Origin: Mesostigma viride | Taxonomy: Eukaryota > Streptophyta > Mesostigmatophyceae > Mesostigmatales > Mesostigmataceae | Assembly (NCBI GenBank): GCA_009746045.1 | Contig: RPFO01000510.1 | Location: 1-60,000 of the forward strand | Direction: 5' to 3' | DNA length: 60,000 bases | Shown here: in pieces, positions 52,209 through 60,000 of the stretch | How the letters are laid out: the number at the start of each line of letters is the position of its first letter | Numbering within the stretch: position 1 is the first letter of the stretch | Notes under the pieces: generated by a model | What the model was told of the DNA's origin: nothing | Databases searched by the model: none | The model's input: the letters and a program-made list of their open reading frames with translations, nothing else | Position numbers and translations under genes: made by a program

Positions 52209-53886
52209 CCATAACAACAATCGGGGTAACCGACGGGACTCACTTGAAACGGTACACCATCTCACTCCTCAAGGTAATCTTCGTGCCTCACCTCCTTCTC
52301 CTCTTGCTGATGGTCGCCGTCGTCCCTCACTTACCCCTCCTACCTATGAACAACGTCAACGTATGCAAGTCAGATTTAGTGATGACCCTTCCCTTACCCT
52401 GAACCAGGCCCCTGCCCCTCCTGCAACCTTGGCTCAACCCTCCAGCAGGTCCTCACTAACTAACAATGTTTTTAGGCCTCCTTCCCACCCTGTTCCTTCC
52501 ATGCCTGCTCTTAACACGGGTCGTGCCTCTGCCCCTGTCGGTCCTTCTGGGCGCCCTAGTGCAGTTCCCTTTTACCCACCTGCTTCCTGGTCCTACCCTG
52601 AGACGGCCTATGAGGCAGCCCAGGTCCCTACCCGTGTGGCTGATTTAGAAGTTAATAGTGATTTCAGCACCATGCCCTTAGATGACAGAAATTATGATCA
52701 TTTTGCCTATTCCTCTCTTCGTGAGCAATATACTGTCCCCTTCTCTTATGGGCACCAGCCTGAAACGGTGGCCCCGTCTAGACCCCTACCCAAGACTTTT
52801 CCTCTTCCTTCCTTCTATCCCGCTTATGTAGCAGTGGAAGATAGTGGCCCTATGGGAAAAACTGACTCTTCTAATCCCCCTAAGCCCCCTGCTCTTCCCC
52901 TCTTTGCTAACCTTCCCAAGCTGGATGTCAAGTCTACCCCTCAACAGTTTTTCACCTTTATTATGTTGCTTACACAGAACACGGAGTCGTGGCAGAATCA
53001 TAATAGATGGCGTCTTTCTGATGCTGTATTAGTTCCTCACTATCTCACAACCTGTATTACTCCTGAGCTTGCTAACCTCATTCAGTGTGAGTCTTTGGCC
53101 TCTCATGCCTACCCTAACTCTGTAGCAGAATTGTTTAAGCGTTTAGAGAACCATTTAGTCCCTCCTGATTCAGATTGGCAGGATAGATTAGCCTTTGGTA
53201 CCTTGCAGCAGGGTACTAAATCATTTAAGGAGTATATGAAAGAGTTTGATGCTCAGATGGTACGAATTAGGGATTTGTCGGGTGCAGAAGTACGTGCTCG
53301 CTTCCTCCAAGGCCTCAGTAGACCCTTATTACGTGAAGTCAAGCGCCAGTTCTCTGCCTACCGTTTTACTGATCTGCCCCTCAAGCATGTGCGCCAGCAT
53401 CTCTTGCGTGTAGCAGATTTCTTCACCACCCCTTCTCTTCCTACCCGTTCCCGTATTAATAATATTATCCTTACCCCTGAGGAGGAGAACTCCTATGTAG
53501 AAGAATTAGATATCTGTGTTACTGACCTTTCAGCCCTTGATGTCTCTCATATCACATGCTATCATTGTAAGGAAGTAGGTCATCTTAAACGTGAGTGCCC
53601 CAAGTTCCTTTCGGGTGCTCCCCCTCATCCCGACGCTCGCCCTCCTCGTACCCCTCAGCGTGCTCCTATTCGTCCTACTTCAGGACGCATCCCTTCAGCT
53701 ACCCCTAGTAGGCTGAATGCTGTGCAGACAGGATCCCCAGGGTTCCCCTATGATAATCAGGCTCCCGCACCCTCTTCGCTCCCTCGTGACCCTCCAGCAG
53801 TGGCTTTTTCGCCAGGGTCTTCTTCGGGGTTAGTTCCTATGGATTTGGGGGGGAGGGGGAACAGTAGGCCTGTCAGCCGGGGGTAA
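52123..53886 (+). CDS. Ty3/gypsy-like gag, copy 2, intact
   Basis: 587 codons. The N-terminal region starts MDPVGGNLSPIPTNTP with an Asn run from (AAT)n, then Pro/Ser-rich sequence. The capsid-like domain spans about residues 260-450 (FANLPKLDVKSTPQQFFTFI; VRARFLQGLSRPLLREVKRQ) and the CCHC knuckle CYHCKEVGHLKREC is near residue 490. The C-terminus is Pro-rich. Stop TAA at 53,884-53,886. The pol frame overlaps the end in the +1 phase (it is open across GGGGGTAACCTGG), so a ribosomal frameshift is expected for gag-pol. Copy 1 has this frame broken in several places. Confidence 0.9.
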
Positions 53887-55288
53887 CCTGGACAGGTCCT
53901 TAGATAGTACCCCAGATAAAAATTTTTGCCTGCCTGTTTTTATAACCTCTGTAGGAGCTGAATCTTCCCTACCACTACGTGTGCGTCCTCTTATGTTCTT
54001 GAATGGTGGTTTAACCGTCCCTCACACTGTTGTAGACCCCTTCTTGCATGCTGATGAACTCTTGAATGTCTCTGTGTTGGTAGATAGCGGTGCGGCTAGC
54101 TCCTTTGTGAGCGAGGCCCTAGTTAGACGTTTAGGACTAGTCCCTACCCCTCACACCAAACCCGTTACTGTTCATTATGCTGATGGTCGCACCAGTCATT
54201 CCCCGGGTACGGTGTCCCTTCCCATGGTTATACAAGGACGTACTGTCAACCTGACGGCCACTATAGGCCCTATCACTACCGCTGATGTATTACTAGGATT
54301 AGATTGGCACCAGGATAATAAGATTACTATTAATTATGATACCATGGTCATTTGGTTTCCAGATAGCTCTTACTGGGTACCTGAACGTCATTATAGATTG
54401 GAAAATTTATCCTTGGTAGATATTACTCCTCCTACACCTGTTGATCCTCCTGTAAGACCTATACCTGAAGTATTAATGTCAAATGACGAATTACGTTCTG
54501 AATTAAAGCAAAATGGATACCTATTATGTATGTTCCTTCAGTTAGAAGTACAAGAGATACCTATCACTAATAATAGTGTGGATATAGATGTAAATACAGT
54601 GGATACAATAGGAGTAGGATTTACTGAAAATGAAATAGTAAGATACATGGCTGTGATAGATTCCTCAAAAGTATTTGAAGAAAAGACTCCTTCTTATCCT
54701 CCTCCTCGTTCTGTTTTACACCGTGTAGTTATCAAGGACGGTGCAGTTCCTACGCACTCTCCGATGTATAGAATGGGCCCTACCGAGTTAAAGGAACTAA
54801 AACAGATTTTAGTGTCATTATTAGAAGCAGGATTGATAGAGCCTAGTAACTCCCCCTACTCAGCTGGTGTCCTGTTAGTTCCTAAGCCAAATGGCAAGTT
54901 TCGCCTAGTTACTGATTATAGGAAGTTGAATGATATTACTGTGAAATCTAAATACCCTCTACCTCGTATTGATGATATATTTAATAAGGTTAAAGGTTCC
55001 ACTTGTTTCACAGTACTGGATTGTGCGGATGGTTTTTGGCAGTTGCGGATAGCTCCTGAGGATTGCCATAAAACCGCCTTTGCTACCCCTTTTGGTCATT
55101 ACCAGTTTAGAGTAGCGGCTATGGGACTCTGTAACTCGCCTGCCTCTTTTCAAATGTTAATGAATGAAGTGCTTAGACCTGTTATGGGAAATTCTCATCT
55201 TCCTCAGGTGTCCTCTGATCTAAAGGATCCTCCTTCTCCTCTGTTTCTTTATCTGAGCATGACCGTTCTTGTGCTCAAGCTTACTTAG
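53885..55288 (+). CDS. Ty3/gypsy-like protease and RT, copy 2
   Basis: Open from the gag overlap through an apparent internal start region at 53,981. Protease DSGAASSFVSEALVRRLGLV (Asp in D-S-G-A) and LLGLDWHQDN, then a linker, then RT motifs YRMGPTELKELKQILVSLLE, VLLVPKPNGKFRLVTDYRKL, VLDCADGFWQLRIAPED (first catalytic Asp) and MGLCNSPASFQMLMNEVL. It ends at 55,286-55,288 just before the YLDD motif, which lies in another frame. Intact where copy 1 has a base missing in the protease. Confidence 0.9.
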   Translation, partial: NLDRSLDSTPDKNFCLPVFITSVGAESSLPLRVRPLMFLNGGLTVPHTVVDPFLHADELLNVSVLVDSGAASSFVSEALVRRLGLVPTPHTKPVTVHYADGRTSHSPGTVSLPMVIQGRTVNLTATIGPITTADVLLGLDWHQDNKITINYDTMVIWFPDSSYWVPERHYRLENLSLVDITPPTPVDPPVRPIPEVLMSNDELRSELKQNGYLLCMFLQLEVQEIPITNNSVDIDVNTVDTIGVGFTENEIVRYMAVIDSSKVFEEKTPSYPPPRSVLHRVVIKDGAVPTHSPMYRMGPTELKELKQILVSLLEAGLIEPSNSPYSAGVLLVPKPNGKFRLVTDYRKLNDITVKSKYPLPRIDDIFNKVKGSTCFTVLDCADGFWQLRIAPEDCHKTAFATPFGHYQFRVAAMGLCNSPASFQMLMNEVLRPVMGNSHLPQVSSDLKDPPSPLFLYLSMTVLVLKLT

Positions 55289-56361
55289 ATGATATTCTTA
55301 TTTACTCTCCTGATTTTGAAACGCACCTACGTGATTTAAAGAAAGTATTAGAAATAATGGCTGAAAATTCTTTGTGGGCGCGCCGTGCTAAAGTGCGTTC
55401 GGGTAGGAGTGTCCCATTTTTAGGGCACGTTCTGTCAGATGCCGGGGTCGCTACCGACCCGGATAAAACTAAGTCAATTCAGGAATGGCCTACTCCTACC
55501 GACGTTAAAGGTGTACGTAGTTTCCTAGGAATTGCTTCTTACTATAGGCGTTTTATCCCGCGTTTCGCAACTATAGCAGCCCCTATTAATCATTTATTAA
55601 AGAAGGATATCCCCTTTGTTTGGAGTAGTGAGTGTCAGTCTGCTTTTCAGTGCCTAAAATCCCTACTCCTTTCCCCTCCTGTACTCATCCTACCGGATAC
55701 TACTAAACCCTTTGTTGTGGCTACAGATGCTAGTAAAGTAGCTATAGGTGGTGTCCTTCTCCAGGATCAGGGTCAGGGCTTACAGCCAATTGAGTATATC
55801 TCTAGGACAATGCTCCCTGCGGAGCGTAACTATCCCGTCCACCAGCAGGAACTCTTAGCTGTGGTGTATTGTTGCCACGCGTGGCAGCACTTCCTTAAAG
55901 GTGCTCAATTTGATGTCTGCCTGAATGAACCCTGTGAGCTAGATCCTTATAGGTTAGTTATCCAAACGGATCATCGTCCCCTTACCCATCTTCTCTCCCA
56001 ACCCAACCTTACCCCTCGGCAAGCGCGCTGGATGGAATTTTTAGCACAGTTTTCCCCTTTTAAACTTCAGTATGTCAAGGGTGTAGATAACATAGTACCA
56101 GATGCACTCTCTCGTCGTGCAGACTATTCCTTCTTCGAGGACCTTGATGTTCTCAATACTACTCTAGTTCCTACTACTATGGGTGTAACCCCTTATGGTG
56201 AACTACCTGATGATGATTCCTATGCCTACCTCTTTCATACAGCTGTTCGCATGCCTGATCTCCTTTCTCACGTAGGACTCTCTCTCCCGTGTGAGGCCCT
56301 TCCTGTGGCCTCGGTGGGGGGGAGGGGAAAAATAAAATTTCTATACCGCTTAGCCATATAG
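55275..56361 (+). CDS. Ty3/gypsy-like RT (C-terminal) and RNase H, copy 2
   Basis: Starts with the polymerase site YLDDILIYS at 55,283-55,309 and runs to the stop at 56,359-56,361. RNase H residues in FVVATDASKVAIGGVLLQ, PAERNYPVHQQELLAVVYCC and IQTDHRPLTHLLSQ. Identical at protein level to copy 1 over 334 codons. The frame break ahead of YLDD and the stops after KIKFLYRLAI are shared by the two copies. Confidence 0.88.
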
Positions 56362-56470
56362 CGACTAGGTCAGGAAAGTCTTATGAAAACGTAGTCCCCT
56401 AGGACCTCCCCTTCTCTTCGGCAAGGCGGTAGGAGATCTCTTTAAACCTGTTCTGGATACTTCTGTAGCG

Positions 56471-57256
56471 ATGCCTACCTCTGATCTTGAACGCCTTATT
56501 AGTAGATTTACGGCCACTGAGCCGGAAGCATTAGCTGCCATTGCTGCACATCCCCAACAATTAGGCAAGCACCCTTGTAAATTTGTAGGTGGGTTTTTAT
56601 ATGTGCAGATAGCAGATTCTCCCCCTCAATGGCGCCTGTATGTCCCTCCTATCTGTCGCTCCTCCTTGCTCTTTGAGTTGCATGACTTAGCTGCTCATCA
56701 GGGTGGTAAACGGGTACGGGACCTAGTAGCCCGCTCTTATTACTGGCCTTCCCTTTATAAGGATGTGGATGAGTATGTTAGAACTTGTCAATCTTGCCAG
56801 GAAATGAAACCCAATAATGTAGGACAGATAGCAGAACCTAGGACCTTGCCTGACCCTATCATGCCTTGGGATTCTATCATGATGGATTTTGTAGGACCTT
56901 TTAGAAAGAATGATAGGGGCAATGCCCAAATCCTTGTGTTCATAGATCGTTTTACTCGTATGTGCCATCTTGTGCCGTGTCCTTTAGAACTCACCGCACG
57001 TGATTGCGCACGCCTATACCTCAATAATGTATATAGATATCATGGATTGAGTAGGCAGTTTATTAGTGATAAGGATAAATTATTTACCTCAGATTTTTGG
57101 CAGCAGTTTTTCGCTGCCATCGGTACCAAGGTTACCTACGGTACTGCCTATCACTCCTCCTCCTCTCATTTAGTAGAGCGTCTTAATAGAGTAGTAGAAG
57201 AAGCGCTTAGGCACTATGTTAATGGCTCGGGTAGTGATTGGGAGGATTATTTATGT
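56471..57256 (+). pseudogene. Ty3/gypsy-like integrase, copy 2, 3'-truncated
   Basis: Same start as copy 1 (MPTSDLERLISRFTATEPEA). It retains HHCC and the catalytic triad (IMMDFVGPFRKNDRG, FISDKDKLFTSDFW, SSHLVERLNRVVEEAL) but leaves the family sequence after EDYLCL. The open frame then continues into Pro-rich repeat DNA to 57,700. The GPY/F and chromodomain-like parts are lost. Confidence 0.9.
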
Positions 57257-57760
57257 TTGCCCCAATCCCATTTACATTTGGTGGATCCCACTACACCAAA
57301 ATGGTTTTTTATGAAATTGTGGATTTTGCTTGTGTTGTGGCTTATTATCATTTGGGAACATACAACAACCCCCAGCCACCCACCCCACCCCACCCAAGGA
57401 CCTAGCATGCCCCCACTGCCCCCCCCCCCCCCCCCCCCCCATCACCCAGGCATGCAGGCACCTAGGCACCCAGGCAGGGTCCAGGCACCAAGGGTAACTT
57501 GCATCTATACTGACTTACTAGTTATCATGTGGGAACATATAAATCCCCCTCCAAGCACACCCCCTTTGGACACACCCCCCCCCCCCCCCCCCAGGCCCCA
57601 GGCCCCCAGGCCCCAGGCCCCAGGCCCCCAGGCCCCAGGCCCCAGGCCCCAGGCCCCCAGGCCCCCAGGCCCCCAGGCCCCCAGGCCCCCAGGCCCCTAG
57701 GCCCCCAGGCACCCAAGCACCAAGGGTGGATCATGCATATATTGATCATGATGGATTATT
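57257..57760 (+). repeat. Poly-C and CCAGGCCC repeat array
   Basis: C runs at about 57,419-57,440 and 57,576-57,593, and some 15 CCAGGCCC / CCCAGGC units at 57,594-57,700. A longer unit seems repeated: ATCATKTGGGAACATAYAA near 57,347 and 57,524, and GCACCAAGGGT near 57,483 and 57,717. Confidence 0.85.
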
Positions 57761-58161
57761 ATCATGTTCATGTTATCATGCAAGCAACTAGTAAAGTGCC
57801 ATGAGTGTACCACCACACTGGTGGGAGCTGGTCCATTACAGCGGCAAAATAGGTGAACCGTGTCTATCTTTAAAATATTCCTGCTGACCTAAGCTTATTG
57901 GATAGATTGTGTGGCTTTACTTTATGTGGAAGATACATGAGGCCTATTTCTCACTGCTGAGCCAAGCGGCAACCACTACAAGGGGTGCCGGCAGCTGGCC
58001 CCCTAGACCAAAGCACAGAAAAATTGCTGCCGGCTAGCATTTCTTTGCCAGCACTCAAGGTAGGGCCACTTTGAACAGAGTTTGAAGTGTGCAAAACCTC
58101 ATCCATAACTCAAGAAGCTCCAGCAACTGACATGTGATGAAAAAATCGCATGACTATGCCT
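57761..58161. other. Unannotated spacer
   Basis: No gene seen. Contains two GCCGGC-rich blocks (CTGCCGGCTAGC near 58,027) and ordinary mixed sequence. Confidence 0.4.
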
Positions 58162-59133
58162 TCAAGAACGATAACCGGGAAAGTGTTCATCGACGTAGGC
58201 GGACGAAATGCGTCCCTTGTTCTTGCGCAGGCTGGACCGGGTGGCCACCGCGCGCATAGGTGGCGCGCGCTTCTTAGACGGCGGCGGCGTAACACCCCTG
58301 CGTGCATCCTCCTCCAGCTCCTCCTCCTCCTCCAGCTCCTCCTCCTCATCCTCGTAACCATGCGTGTACGCCAACTGCTGCGTGGGAAGTTGCTGTTGGG
58401 GATATGGCTGGGGATGGCGGGGCCGGGGATACTGCCGAGGCTTCCCCGCGCTGGGCAGTTTAGCGGGCCCAGCTGCAGGAGGGTAGGCCGCTGCCGCCGG
58501 CCACGTTGGCACTTGCACCGACATCATCGTGTTCTAGTTGGCTTGAACATGCTGGATCTGCCACTCAAGCGCTGCGATCTTTCTGCCCTGATCTTCCACG
58601 GTTTCTTGTGCTGCAGCCAGGTCTTTCAAAGGTGTTGAACTCCGGCGGGAGCTGCTCAAGGCGCTGCTGCAGCCGGCTGCAGCTTCTTGACCTCTGCCGT
58701 CACAGTTTCCGTCACAATCTTCTTCTCGTCTGATTTTGCGCCATTGACTGCCCTGGAACAGCCGGAGACTTGCTTCGCCATAGTGGTCAGCCGCTGCTCC
58801 ACGGAAGTCTTCCCAAATGCTTCCACCTTTTCGCCATGCTGCTTGACCTTTGCCTCGAGACAGGCCACGGTGGCGTGCACTGCGTCCCGGGAGGCTGCCC
58901 CCCCAGCGCACCCCCCCGAGGCTGCCCCCCAAGCGCCCCCCGGTCATCCTACTCGTCTCCCGTGGTGTGGTTGAGGTATTCTTGGCACGCTTGCCCTTCA
59001 GAAGCGGGGACTGGGCGGCATCAGGGTCCGCCTCATCATCTTCATCCGACTCCACGTATGCCCACACGTCCTTGTCGGGGATACGAGATCTGGACAGAGA
59101 CGGCGCTGGTTCGGGGACTGTAATAATAAGCAC
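58162..59133 (-). pseudogene. Broken minus-strand gene with acidic segment and coiled coil
   Basis: Three minus-strand frames read in order as one protein. 59,133-58,900 gives IPDKDVWAYVESDEDDEADP and a Ser/Thr/Lys-rich stretch. 58,880-58,656 gives HATVACLEAKVKQHGEKVEA and VNGAKSDEKKIVTETVTAEV, likely coiled coil. 58,655-58,534 gives LAAAQETVEDQGRKIAALEW. 58,527-58,162 gives a Pro/Gln-rich part, a long Glu run and RSSLRKNKGRISSAYVDEHF. The frame switches imply indels near 58,890 and 58,660 and a stop at 58,534. A splice-like CTTATTATTACAG precedes the first frame, so an upstream exon is likely. Family not recognised; it could be a gag-like or DNA-binding transposon protein. Confidence 0.5.
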
Positions 59134-59149
59134 GTGACTGCGTCACGTG
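59131..59149. promoter_or_regulatory. Reverse-complement copy of the CACGTG palindrome-like site
   Basis: CACGTGACTGCGTCACGTG is the exact complement of 11,518-11,536, 47 kb away, and overlaps the start of the broken minus-strand gene. Confidence 0.4.
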
Positions 59150-60000
59150 GGTGCCAATACAGAGTAAAGGAACCTTCAACCCTACATACACAAAGAGAAG
59201 GCGGGAGGGCGCCCTAGCTTCTCTCACTGCCGCAAGGCCACAGAGCGCCCTCTCCACAGGATGGTGCCGGGGCGCAACACAGTGGGTGCAATACAACCAA
59301 TGCAATACCATAGGTAGGCTGACGCATAGCTTATGCTACAAAGGTGAGGTGGGCTCAAGACGTCGGCTAAGGCGCAAGCTGATGGCCACAAGGCCTGCCA
59401 GAGCTAATTGAAGATACTATAACGATGTGCGCTATAATAATCGTAATATAATCATTTCAAGTGCTGTCTAAGCTATCCCATAATCGATTGCCCCCAGGTA
59501 GACAACTAGCTTGAGTGCTCTATCCCGGGGGAGCCCGGGGGGGCTTCCACAGTTTCTTGTTGACATAAAGGTCCCCGCCCCGCCAGTACACTTGGGGCTT
59601 CTCGGGGTTGGTCTTCTGGCGGATTTAGTCGGGGACTGTAACCATGCACCTGCAATATATGAAGACGAAGGGCAGCAAAAAGAAAAGGGATATTTAAACT
59701 ACTAGTCAGCTACAGACCAGACATGCATGTCTACTATAGGAAATGTAATGATGAAAAGCAAGCCGGCGCCCAAAGAGAAATACAGCAAGGAAGCAACATG
59801 CATAACGCAACGCGCCAAGGCAGCCCCCCCCCCCCCCCCCCCCCAAGACAATGGTTTGATAAGCTATTAAAGCCAATGCAAGCAAGGACAATGAATAAAA
59901 TTGGCAGCGTGACGCGACAGTACAACAGGATCGGTTGACCCCTTCAGAATCTCAGCTGCTGAGCGGCGTTTCCCGTGATGTCCCATTTCGTCACAATTTC
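59150..60000. other. Right edge: possible minus-strand exon and a C run
   Basis: On the minus strand, around 59,625-59,530, one frame reads IRQKTNPEKPQVYWRGGDLY then VNKKLWKPPRA. It follows TTACAGTCCCCGA, the same splice-like sequence that precedes the broken gene at 59,120, so it may be a related exon. 59,824-59,844 is a 21-base C run. Nothing else recognised. Confidence 0.35.

Larger units (their letters stand above)
50500..57256 (+). mobile_element. Ty3/gypsy-like retrotransposon, copy 2, truncated in integrase
   Basis: Same family as 15,907-30,027 but on the plus strand. It begins with a full 573 bp LTR (50,500-51,072). Viroplasmin-like ORF, gag, protease-RT, RT/RNase H and most of integrase follow. 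Collinearity with copy 1 ends abruptly at 57,256, where repeat-rich DNA begins, so the 3' part of integrase, the extra ORF and the 3' LTR are missing. It interrupts copia family 2 copy B. Confidence 0.93.

Overview
This window is eukaryotic and consists almost entirely of transposable elements. Spliceosomal introns with GT-AG borders can be phased through several genes. Ty1/copia-like and Ty3/gypsy-like LTR retrotransposons sit beside MULE, hAT-like and CACTA-like DNA transposons, and there are long CAA/AAC microsatellites, minisatellites and poly-C/poly-G runs. Nothing looks bacterial. A large, repeat-rich genome of a green alga, streptophyte or other protist is plausible, but that is inference; no host marker gene is visible.

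Region 1 (1-14,488). A partial minus-strand gene runs off the left edge (1-265). Next is a putative ~14.1 kb MULE-type element bounded by inverted copies of the same ~260 bp sequence (393-655 and 14,225-14,488). It carries a five-exon gene of unknown function whose introns are all phase 0 (728-4590), a 362 bp tandem repeat (4.7-6.0 kb), a two-exon MULE transposase with FAR1-like zinc region, DDE core and SWIM finger (6.3-10.6 kb), and a 21 bp minisatellite (12.2-13.6 kb).

Region 2 (14,552-40,062) is a set of nested insertions, several dated by target-site duplications (TSDs). A hAT-like gene with a BED finger is cut by a copia element (14,863-39,766, TSD CAGTG). The copia gag is cut by a minus-strand gypsy-like element (15,907-30,027, TSD ACAGG, identical-looking 573 bp LTRs). 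That element's extra 3' ORF is cut by a 3.3 kb terminal-inverted-repeat element (18,703-21,998) carrying an intact-looking three-exon gene with a long Gly-Met repeat tail. The copia integrase is separately cut by a 4.6 kb CACTA-like element (31,644-36,234), which holds a 382 bp MITE-like hairpin.

Region 3 (40.4-57.3 kb). Two copies of a second, divergent copia-like family lie head to tail around one putative LTR (about 46.3-46.8 kb). Copy A is 5'-truncated, has a gag linker expanded to roughly 200 asparagine codons, and shows an unusual order: gag zinc knuckle, integrase, protease, reverse transcriptase, RNase H. Both copies show a gag-to-integrase +1 frame overlap at the same place. Copy B is cut by a second, plus-strand copy of the gypsy-like element (50,500 onward), which is itself truncated inside integrase at ~57,257 by poly-C/CCAGGCCC repeats.

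Region 4 (57.3-60 kb) holds low-complexity repeats and a broken minus-strand gene with an acidic segment and a likely coiled coil (58.16-59.13 kb).

The most interesting points are the integrase-before-protease copia lineage with its apparent conserved +1 frameshift, and the transposon-borne GM-repeat gene.
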